Shown: one piece after another, positions 57,278 to 64,000 of the stretch
Position numbering within the stretch: the stretch's first letter is position 1
How the letters are laid out: each line of letters opens with the position of its first letter
From: Planococcus sp. ISL-110
GTDB lineage: Bacteria > Bacillota > Bacilli > Bacillales_A > Planococcaceae
Assembly: GCF_018613575.1 (NCBI RefSeq)
Contig: NZ_JAGGPX010000003.1
Span: forward strand, 73,641 to 137,640
Length of the DNA: 64,000 bases
Direction of reading: 5' to 3'
The notes under the pieces: generated by a model
Databases searched by the model: none
What the model was told of the DNA's origin: nothing
Seen by the model: the letters and a program-made list of their open reading frames with translations, nothing else
Translations under genes and position numbers: made by a program

Positions 57278-58199
57278 TGCTCTCGGCTTTGACGCGCTGG
57301 ATCAGGTCATAGCCACCTTGTGCAGTGATTTTCTCAGCTACTACACGGCCAGCTTCGATCGGGTCTCGGCTGATGGACATTTCCTTGAATACTTGATCGG
57401 CTTCTGGTGAAGAAATCAGTCCAGTAAAGGTGATTTCTCCATCGTTGACCGTCGCATAGCCCGCAATCGGCACTTGGCAGCTGCCATCCATATCCCGAAG
57501 GAATTTGCGTTCTGCGCTGACTGCCAATGCGGTGTTTTCATCATTGACTTTAGCCAGTTCAGCCAAAAGTTCCGTGTCTTCTTCACGGCATTCGATTGCC
57601 AAAGCACCTTGACCGATAGCCGGCAGGCATGCATCAACTTCCATGAATTCGGTAACCAAGTCATCTTTCCAACCCATCCGTTTCAAACCGGCTGCCGCTA
57701 AAATGATGGCGTCAAAATCGCCCGCTCCCAGTTTTGAAAGGCGCGTATCGATGTTGCCGCGGATCCATTGAATGTCAAGGTCCGGACGCAGCAGTAGGAG
57801 TTGTGAACTGCGGCGCAGGCTGCTGGTTCCAACAACCGCTCCAACCGGAAGCTCCATTAATTTTACATGGCCGTTTGCAATATATGCGTCACGTGGATCT
57901 TCACGATCTGGTATACAGCCGATTGCTAGGCCTTCAGGCAATGCAGATGGCATATCCTTCATGCTGTGGACAGCAAAATCGATTTCATGGTCAACAAGCG
58001 CCTGTTCGATTTCTTTGACGAATAAGCCCTTGCCGCCGACTTTCGATAGCGTTACGTCGACGATGCGGTCGCCTTTAGTGACGATTTCCTTGATTTCAAA
58101 TTCAAAAGGCGCTCCTGCCGCTTTTAGTTTCTCGATAAACTGGTTGGTTTGTGTCAACGCCAGCTTGCTTCTTCTTGAACCTACAATAATTTTTCTCAA
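57270..58199 (-). CDS. hemC: Hydroxymethylbilane synthase
   Basis: Polymerises four porphobilinogens. The start is TTG 58199 (reads [18 protein letters not shown]), preceded by AGGTAGG at 5 bp; the longer frame to 58226 runs into hemX. 310 residues. The cysteine carrying the dipyrromethane cofactor is in [13 protein letters not shown] near residue 240. [10 protein letters not shown] and [12 protein letters not shown] are substrate-binding segments. Confidence 0.96.
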   Translation of the reverse strand: MRKIIVGSRRSKLALTQTNQFIEKLKAAGAPFEFEIKEIVTKGDRIVDVTLSKVGGKGLFVKEIEQALVDHEIDFAVHSMKDMPSALPEGLAIGCIPDREDPRDAYIANGHVKLMELPVGAVVGTSSLRRSSQLLLLRPDLDIQWIRGNIDTRLSKLGAGDFDAIILAAAGLKRMGWKDDLVTEFMEVDACLPAIGQGALAIECREEDTELLAELAKVNDENTALAVSAERKFLRDMDGSCQVPIAGYATVNDGEITFTGLISSPEADQVFKEMSISRDPIEAGRVVAEKITAQGGYDLIQRVKAESNV

Positions 58200-58216
58200 A
58201 TGAATCCTACCTTTCC

Positions 58217-59047
58217 TTAATACCAAAAATGAAATTCAGATAATCGGCTGCCCAAAAAGAAATTGATCAGCAGCAATAAAAATGCATAAGCATGGGCCAA
58301 GGCATAATTCATGCCGTTCAAAGAGCCCTTGCGATGCCACCACAGTATAAAGCTGTATACCACCAGCAGGATGAACGACCCGACGATTTTCATGTCGAAT
58401 AACGAAAAATCAGCAAGTGAAATATACGCCCATTGCAGCCCCAGCACCAATGACACGAACAGCAGCGAAATGCCGACAAGAATTGAAATCGTCATGAATT
58501 GCTGGGTTTGGCCGAGTGACGGCAGACTGCTCCATTGTTTTGTCCATTTCTTCTGCTTCAACATCCTGTACAGGATCATATGAAGCACCGAAAAGACGAA
58601 CGACAAAGAAAAAGCCACATAGGACAAAATCGCGAAGCTGATGTGGATAAACAGTAATTCCGACACCAGTGCTTCCCCGATAGGTGAGCGTTCGATCTGG
58701 ACCGGCGCAAATGTATGAATCGTCATAAAGATGAACCCGATGATATTGATGAAAAATACAGCAAAGTCAAAACGGTAAAAAATCCTCAGGACGAGCGACA
58801 ATGTCACCAGCAGCCAGGCATAGAAATAAATGCCTTCAAACAAGGTCAATATCGGGAATCGCTGGGTTTCAATAATGTATAAGCTCAGGAATATGGTTTG
58901 CAGTACCCAGACAATGCCGAGCAGCGTCATCGCAATCCGACTGGCTTTCTTCTCTTTATATAAGTAATCTATAAAATAAAAAACAAGGCTGACAGCATAT
59001 AGAATAACCATAGCTTCGTGCAGCCTTGCCATTGTTATATCAGCCAT
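58217..59047 (-). CDS. hemX: HemX, cytochrome c assembly-like membrane protein
   Basis: 276 residues from ATG 59047 ([11 protein letters not shown]), with AAGGGG; equal in length to B. subtilis HemX. Eight membrane helices of the CcsA/CcmC type are predicted. In Bacillus HemX lowers the level of glutamyl-tRNA reductase. It lies between hemA and hemC as expected. Confidence 0.92.
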   Translation of the reverse strand: MADITMARLHEAMVILYAVSLVFYFIDYLYKEKKASRIAMTLLGIVWVLQTIFLSLYIIETQRFPILTLFEGIYFYAWLLVTLSLVLRIFYRFDFAVFFINIIGFIFMTIHTFAPVQIERSPIGEALVSELLFIHISFAILSYVAFSLSFVFSVLHMILYRMLKQKKWTKQWSSLPSLGQTQQFMTISILVGISLLFVSLVLGLQWAYISLADFSLFDMKIVGSFILLVVYSFILWWHRKGSLNGMNYALAHAYAFLLLLINFFLGSRLSEFHFWY

Positions 59048-59131
59048 CCCATTCCCCTTCGTTTCCATAGTTAAAGGCGTTCCGTATCTACATTTTAACA
59101 TATAGATTCGAAAACGCCTCTTTAAGAAATC

Positions 59132-60505
59132 TTAAAATGAATATCCGGGAGTTTCAGTTGTTGATTGCTGGGTTTGAAGAACGGCTTTATCCGTTTTCTG
59201 TTGTGGTGCTTTCGATTGTTTTTCAATTTCCTGTTCAACTTCATCTTCGATTCCAAAGATTTGCATGAATAATTCCAATTGCTCACGTGATTTAGGCGCT
59301 CCGCCCATTTCCTTCGCCTGCAGAATCGGATCCTTCAGTAATTGATTGATGATCGATTTGGTATGTTTGTTGAGAATTTTCTTTTCACGTTCAGTTAAAT
59401 CCGGCATTTTGTTTTCAATGCTCGCCATCGTCTCAGCCTGTATGCCAAGTGCTTTTTGGCGAAGCGCAGAAATTACCGGTACAACGCCAAGCGTTGTCAG
59501 CCAGTCGTTAAACTGAATGGCTTCCTGGTCGATCATGGTCATGATTTGGCCAGCTGCGCGTTCACGCTCTGCCAAATTCGCTTCCACAATTCCCTGCATG
59601 TCATCGATGTCATATAAGAAGACATTCGGCAAATCGCCGATGCGCGGATCCATATCACGCGGTACTGCTATATCCACCATAAACAAGGGCTTGCCTTTGC
59701 GAAGCTTCTCCACAAACTGCATCAATTCAAGATCGATGACAAAGTCAGCCGATCCCGTTGATGAAATCAGGATATCCGCTTCAAGCAATGCGCATTGCAA
59801 TTGGTTTAAAGGTTTTGCGTTGCCGCCGAATTTGCCGGCGAGCAGTTCAGCCTTCTCGAAGGTCCGGTTAATGACCGTTACACGGTCAGCGCCGCTGCCT
59901 TGCAGGTTTTTGATCGCCAATTCGCCCATTTTTCCGGCGCCAAGGATGACAACATGCTTGTTTTTAAGCGTGCCAAAAATCTTCTTGCCAAGTTCAACCG
60001 CTGCGTACGATACAGATACTGCATTTTCGCCGATGGCTGTCTCAGAATGAGCTCTTTTCGCCAAGGTTACGGCTTGTTTGAACAGTTGATTGAACACTGT
60101 CCCGGTCGTTCCGTGTTCCTGGCCTGCAAGAAAGCTGCTTTTTACTTGGCCCAGAATCTGCGTTTCGCCCAGAACCATCGAATCGATGCCGGCCGTTACA
60201 CGGAATAAGTGCTCAACTGCCTGATCCTGCTCATGGACAAATAAGTACTGCGAAATCGCTTCTTGCGGGAGGCCAAAATAATCGGCAAGAAACTGCTTCA
60301 CATAATACTTTCCTGTGTGAAGCTGATCCACGACCGCATAGATTTCCGTCCGGTTGCAGGTGGAAACGATGACGTTCTCCAATATGCTTTTTTGTTCTTT
60401 TAACGCCTGCATCGCCTGTGGCAGCTCATTTTCGATAAATGATAGCTTTTCACGGATTTCCACGGGTGCAGAACGATAATTCACCCCAACGACTATTGTA
60501 TGCAT
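59132..60505 (-). CDS. hemA: Glutamyl-tRNA reductase
   Basis: Reduces Glu-tRNA to glutamate-1-semialdehyde, the first committed step of haem synthesis. 457 residues. The catalytic Cys50 lies in [13 protein letters not shown]. The NADPH domain begins [15 protein letters not shown], and a C-terminal dimerisation helix region follows. First gene of the hem operon, behind a promoter with a PerR-type box. Confidence 0.97.
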   Translation of the reverse strand: MHTIVVGVNYRSAPVEIREKLSFIENELPQAMQALKEQKSILENVIVSTCNRTEIYAVVDQLHTGKYYVKQFLADYFGLPQEAISQYLFVHEQDQAVEHLFRVTAGIDSMVLGETQILGQVKSSFLAGQEHGTTGTVFNQLFKQAVTLAKRAHSETAIGENAVSVSYAAVELGKKIFGTLKNKHVVILGAGKMGELAIKNLQGSGADRVTVINRTFEKAELLAGKFGGNAKPLNQLQCALLEADILISSTGSADFVIDLELMQFVEKLRKGKPLFMVDIAVPRDMDPRIGDLPNVFLYDIDDMQGIVEANLAERERAAGQIMTMIDQEAIQFNDWLTTLGVVPVISALRQKALGIQAETMASIENKMPDLTEREKKILNKHTKSIINQLLKDPILQAKEMGGAPKSREQLELFMQIFGIEDEVEQEIEKQSKAPQQKTDKAVLQTQQSTTETPGYSF

Positions 60506-60613
60506 GGGTACAAAACACCTTTCACGTTCAATATTTCATATGAACTTAGTATAACACTTATCAGCTTTAATATGCTTTTGAAATTGTGAACAAGACATGA
60601 ATATAGTGCTTCT

Positions 60614-60628
60614 TTATAATTATTATAA
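60614..60628. promoter_or_regulatory. PerR-type operator of the hem operon
   Basis: TTATAATTATTATAA matches the PerR box consensus TTATAATnATTATAA at every position. It lies just downstream of the -10 region, where repressor binding would block hemA transcription. PerR control of hemAXCDBL is established in B. subtilis. The perR gene is not in the window. Confidence 0.85.
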
Positions 60629-60632
60629 ACTA

Positions 60633-60661
60633 ATACTAGCAAAGGTATTTCGCATCGACAA
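60633..60661 (-). promoter_or_regulatory. Promoter of hemAXCDBL
   Basis: -35 TTGTCG (60656-60661) and -10 TAGTAT (60633-60638), 17 bp apart on the minus strand, directly upstream of the PerR box. Another possible -10 (TATACT, about 60550) lies closer to the gene. Confidence 0.55.
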
Positions 60662-60714
60662 GTATAACGCTCTTAGTCAGAATTACCTGTTAACTCCAGG
60701 TATCGTAGGGTAGA

Positions 60715-60790
60715 GAATTCGCTCCAGGTGGACGCTTTCCGGGGGAACGGCTTCAGCCGCTCTCTTCTCTTTGCTGCTCATTCTTCTAAT
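60715..60790 (+). repeat. Dispersed repeat family B, copy 3
   Basis: GAATTCGCTCCAGGTGGACGC matches the start of the 14871 copy, and CTCATTCTTC matches its CATTCTTC segment. An AGCGGAATAGCC end may extend it to about 60852. Confidence 0.6.
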
Positions 60791-60875
60791 AAAAAGTCAT
60801 ATCTTCTTATTTCCCTATATAAGAGATGTAACAAACTAGCGGAATAGCCTATTTAGAATCAAATTCCCTCTTCAC

Positions 60876-60906
60876 AAAAAAAAGCGCAACCCGGAGGCTG
60901 CGCTTG
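60876..60906 (-). terminator. Terminator after ysxC
   Basis: Arms AAGCGCA/TGCGCTT followed by eight T on the minus strand. Confidence 0.82.
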
Positions 60907-60910
60907 GAAT

Positions 60911-61495
60911 TTATTCCATTCTGCTTTCAATTTCCTGCCACGCTTCGTCTTTGCCAAGTCCGGTTTCGGATGAAAAGATGATCAGCGGGTCGGATTTGTC
61001 CATGTCCAAAGTTGTGCGGACAATCTTCTTGTGCTTGTCCCATTTGCCTCTAGGAATTTTGTCCGCTTTGGTCGCGATGACGATGCATGGAATCTCAAAA
61101 TGCTTCATAAAGTCATACATGGCGATATCGTCTCGGCTTGGCGGATGGCGCAAATCGACGATCTGGATGACTGCGCGCAATGGCTCGCGGTCCGTGATAT
61201 AGCGTTCGATCATCTTGCCCCATGCTTCGCGTTCGCTTTTCGATACTTTGGCATAACCATATCCAGGAACATCGACATAAAAAAGTTTTTCTTCGATTTT
61301 GTAGAAGTTCAAGGTCTGTGTCTTGCCGGGTTTGGATGAAATGCGGGCCATGCTTTTGCGGCCGATCATTTTATTGATAAAAGACGATTTGCCGACGTTT
61401 GACCGTCCGGCTAAAGCGAATTCCGGCAGGCCGTCTTCCGGATACTGATCCGGGCGGACGGCACTGATTACTAGCTCTACATTATTAACTTTCAT
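60911..61495 (-). CDS. ysxC: Ribosome biogenesis GTPase YsxC/EngB
   Basis: 194 residues, an essential GTPase for 50S assembly. G1 [13 protein letters not shown] lies near residue 30, G3 [14 protein letters not shown] near 73, G4 [12 protein letters not shown] near 140. The start overlaps the lonA stop codon by 4 bp, the conserved lonA-ysxC pairing. Confidence 0.97.
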   Translation of the reverse strand: MKVNNVELVISAVRPDQYPEDGLPEFALAGRSNVGKSSFINKMIGRKSMARISSKPGKTQTLNFYKIEEKLFYVDVPGYGYAKVSKSEREAWGKMIERYITDREPLRAVIQIVDLRHPPSRDDIAMYDFMKHFEIPCIVIATKADKIPRGKWDKHKKIVRTTLDMDKSDPLIIFSSETGLGKDEAWQEIESRME

Positions 61496-63819
61496 TCATT
61501 TTCTCCTTCTAAGGCAATTTCCAATGCCTCGTCCGCTTGAGAAACCAGTTTAAAGGTCAGTTCTTCGCGGATTGATTCTGGGATATCTTCCAGGTCCCGC
61601 TCGTTATCAAGCGGCAGGATGATGGTCTTCAGGCCTGCACGGTGGGCGCTCAAGGTTTTCTCTTTGATTCCGCCAATCGGCAACACACGGCCGCGAAGTG
61701 TGATTTCACCTGTCATACCGACTTCACGGCGGATCGGGCGTTTGGTCAAAGCGGAAACCAATGCTGTTGCAATGGTAATACCCGCTGAAGGGCCGTCTTT
61801 TGGAACAGCGCCTTCTGGAACGTGAATGTGGATATCGTGCGACTCATGGAAATTCGGATCGATTCCCAGGGATTCAGCACGGGCACGGACAAACGACAAC
61901 GCCGTCTGTGCGGATTCCTTCATGACGTCACCCAATTTACCTGTTAATTGCAGTTTTCCTTTACCGGCAGACAGCGAAACTTCGATTTGAAGTGTATCTC
62001 CCCCGACCGTTGTATAGGCAAGTCCTGTCGCAACGCCGATCTGGTTTTCTGTCTCTGCCATGCCGTAACGGAATTTGCGTTTGCCAAGATAAGACTCGAC
62101 TTCCGCTGCTCCGACAGCCACATGCTCTTTTTCTTTCGAAATGATCTGTTTGGTCACCTTGCGGCAGATAGAAGCGATCTGGCGTTCCAGTCCACGGACA
62201 CCGGCTTCACGCGTATAGTAGCGGACGATATTGAGTAAGGCTTCGTCTTCAAACTGCAGCTGTTCTTCCGTTAATCCGTGTTCCTTCAATTGCTTCGGCG
62301 CTAAATGGTTTTTCGCGATCATCTGTTTTTCGACTTCCGTATAACCGGCAATCGAAATGACTTCCATGCGGTCGCGCAGCGGTCCAGGAATCGATCCCAG
62401 ATCGTTGGCCGTGGCAATGAACAGCACATTGGACAGGTCATAGGTTTCTTCTACGTAATGGTCACTGAATGAATTATTTTGTTCCGGATCCAACACTTCC
62501 AGCATCGCAGAAGACGGATCGCCCCGGAAATCATTCGACATCTTATCGATTTCATCCAAAAGGAAGACGGGATTCACGGTGCCTGCTTTTTTCATCCCTT
62601 GGATAATACGGCCTGGCATCGCACCGACATACGTCCGGCGATGGCCACGGATTTCCGACTCATCACGGACGCCGCCGAGTGAAACGCGGACAAAGTTGCG
62701 GTCCAGCGATTCAGCAATCGATTTCGCGAGAGAAGTTTTCCCGACACCCGGAGGTCCGACAAGGCAAAGAATAGGGCCGCGCAGGGAGTTGGTCATCTGC
62801 TGGACAGCCAGGTATTCCAAGACGCGTTCTTTGACGCTTTCCAGTCCATCGTGGTCGCGGTCCAGGACTTCTTCTGCATATTTGATATCCAGACGGTCTT
62901 CTGTCGCTTTTGACCACGGAATTGTCACCAGCCACTCAATGTAGTTGCGGATAATGCCGCTTTCTGCAGCTGCGGAAGGCAGTTTTTCGTAGCGATCAAG
63001 CTCTTTAAGAGCCACTTTTTCAGTAGATTCAGGCATCTTGGCTTCTTCGATCCGTTTTTTCAGGTCGACCACTTCAGCTGATTTGCCGTCTTTGTCGCCA
63101 AGCTCGGTTTGAATCGCTTTCATCTGCTCGCGCAAATAAAATTCTTTTTGTGTTTGCTCCATCGCTTTTTTCACACGAAGGTTGATCCGTTTTTCCAAAT
63201 CCACTACTTCCTGCTCGCTGTGCAAACGCGTAATCAACAACTCTAATCGCTTGCTGATATCAAACGTTTCCAGTACTTCCTGCTTGGCAGCCACTTTCAT
63301 GGAAAGATGAGAAGCGACCATGTCCGCCAAACGGCCCGGCTCTTCGATATCCGCTACCGTATTGTAGGTTTCTGTGCTGACTTTTTTGGAGCTTTTTGAG
63401 TAGTTTTCGAAATGCTCCAGCAACAAACGCATCAAGGCATCCTGCTCAGCGTCTCTCTCCGTTTCATCCGGGAAAGACGTCACTTCAACAACGGTGAAAT
63501 TGTCAGCTTCTTCGTAATTTTTCATTTGTCCACGTTCCAGGCCTTCAACCAGTACGCGGATTGTGCCATTCGGCAATTTCAACATCTGCTTGACGTATGC
63601 CAAAGTGCCGATCTTATGCAGATCGTCCTTTTCAGGCTGCTCAGTGCTCATGTCTTTTTGGGTAGCCAAAAAGACGATATTGTCTTCCAGCAATGCCTGT
63701 TCCAGCGCAGCTACGGATCGTTCACGACCGACGTCAATATGCAACACCATCGTCGGGAATACAAGAAGTCCTCGCAACGGTAATAAAGGCACACGTTTTG
63801 TTACTTTTTTCTTAGCCAT
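61492..63819 (-). CDS. lonA: ATP-dependent protease LonA
   Basis: Degrades damaged and regulatory proteins in the cytosol. 775 residues from ATG 63819 (MAKKKVTKR), with CGGAGGTGAC; the longer frame is spurious. Domains: N-terminal LON substrate domain ([13 protein letters not shown]), coiled coil (~190-250, [21 protein letters not shown]), AAA+ with Walker [12 protein letters not shown] near residue 355, and Ser-Lys protease domain with [11 protein letters not shown] and GGIKEK. I saw no CtsR-type operator in the short upstream part available. Confidence 0.97.
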   Translation of the reverse strand: MAKKKVTKRVPLLPLRGLLVFPTMVLHIDVGRERSVAALEQALLEDNIVFLATQKDMSTEQPEKDDLHKIGTLAYVKQMLKLPNGTIRVLVEGLERGQMKNYEEADNFTVVEVTSFPDETERDAEQDALMRLLLEHFENYSKSSKKVSTETYNTVADIEEPGRLADMVASHLSMKVAAKQEVLETFDISKRLELLITRLHSEQEVVDLEKRINLRVKKAMEQTQKEFYLREQMKAIQTELGDKDGKSAEVVDLKKRIEEAKMPESTEKVALKELDRYEKLPSAAAESGIIRNYIEWLVTIPWSKATEDRLDIKYAEEVLDRDHDGLESVKERVLEYLAVQQMTNSLRGPILCLVGPPGVGKTSLAKSIAESLDRNFVRVSLGGVRDESEIRGHRRTYVGAMPGRIIQGMKKAGTVNPVFLLDEIDKMSNDFRGDPSSAMLEVLDPEQNNSFSDHYVEETYDLSNVLFIATANDLGSIPGPLRDRMEVISIAGYTEVEKQMIAKNHLAPKQLKEHGLTEEQLQFEDEALLNIVRYYTREAGVRGLERQIASICRKVTKQIISKEKEHVAVGAAEVESYLGKRKFRYGMAETENQIGVATGLAYTTVGGDTLQIEVSLSAGKGKLQLTGKLGDVMKESAQTALSFVRARAESLGIDPNFHESHDIHIHVPEGAVPKDGPSAGITIATALVSALTKRPIRREVGMTGEITLRGRVLPIGGIKEKTLSAHRAGLKTIILPLDNERDLEDIPESIREELTFKLVSQADEALEIALEGENE

Positions 63820-63882
63820 GTGGGAAGTCACCTCCGGGAATATTTTCAACAAGAATTTGTAGCCTACGGATGTACTTTTCAT

Positions 63883-64000
63883 TGTCCAGCTTCAGCGGCC
63901 AGCTCCTCGAGTCGCTTCACCCTTTCCAGCAATGGCTAAAGAACGCCATTACCGGTAAGGCTTCCAGCGCTTGTCGGGGTTAAACGGCCGCTTCCGCTTT
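63883..64000. repeat. Dispersed intergenic repeat upstream of lonA (reaches window end)
   Basis: Begins TGTCCAGCTTCAGCGGCCAG, continues CTCCTCGAGTCGCTTC, has an inner hairpin AATGGC...GCCATT, and continues TTCCAGCGCTTGTCGGGG to CGGCCGCTTCCGC. I recall closely similar stretches as common intergenic repeats in Bacillaceae and Planococcaceae, where the central hairpin varies. Confidence 0.65.

Larger units (their letters stand above)
60506..60910. other. Intergenic stretch between hemA and ysxC
   Basis: 405 bp holding the hem promoter and PerR box, a family B repeat at 60715 and the ysxC terminator. There is no credible gene. Confidence 0.7.

Noticed and set aside
63820..63882. CtsR operator upstream of lonA
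   Set aside because: No GGTCAAA direct repeat is visible in the available upstream sequence.

Overview
This window is a chromosomal segment of a low-to-moderate-GC Bacillota of the order Bacillales. It most resembles the Planococcus/Planomicrobium group (Planococcaceae). That assignment is an inference from gene order, T-box leaders, missing sporulation genes and protein character; I could not run a database search. Nearly everything lies on the minus strand. Read from high to low coordinates it follows a Bacillus subtilis-like order: lonA, ysxC, hemAXCDBL, valS, folC, maf, radC, mreBCD, minCD, rplU-prp-rpmA, spo0B-like, obg, pheB, pheA, niaR (plus strand), ruvAB, queA, tgt, yajC, comN, secDF, yrvD, recJ, apt, relA, dtd, yrvJ-like amidase (plus strand), hisS and aspS (cut by the window start).

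Layout. 1-9.6 kb: aminoacyl-tRNA synthetases under a T-box, a cell-wall amidase, relA/dtd, and two accessory genes (a PfpI-like protein and a pectin-lyase-fold protein) between relA and apt. 9.6-25 kb: recJ, secDF, comN, yajC, the tgt/queA/ruvBA operon, niaR, pheA/pheB, obg, a Spo0B-like protein, and L27, its processing protease and L21. 25-31.5 kb: a NERD protein at the place where B. subtilis carries spoIVFA/spoIVFB, then minDC, mreDCB, radC and maf. 32-47 kb: a large type IV pilus locus, inserted between maf and folC where B. subtilis has comC and spoIIB. 47-50 kb: folC and a divergent pair of ATP-grasp ligase genes. 50-64 kb: valS with its T-box, an AbrB-family membrane protein, the hemAXCDBL operon behind a perfect PerR-type box, ysxC and lonA.

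The most interesting system is the pilus locus. It encodes a prepilin peptidase, PilMNO, a major pilin, PilC, PilT and PilB, a VanW-like surface protein with five calcium-binding-type repeats, a small membrane protein, a PilX-like protein and two minor pilins, with a membrane GAF-GGDEF diguanylate cyclase just upstream. The PilB N-terminus carries two tandem copies of the MshEN c-di-GMP-binding motif, so the locus may hold both the maker and the reader of the signal.

The intergenic DNA has unusual structure. Three loci (near 3.9, 25.0 and 33.0 kb) each carry four to seven copies of a short core spaced about 20-21 bp apart. The core differs from locus to locus. In addition there are at least three families of dispersed, hairpin-forming repeats. 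I saw no tRNA, rRNA, CRISPR array, IS element or prophage.
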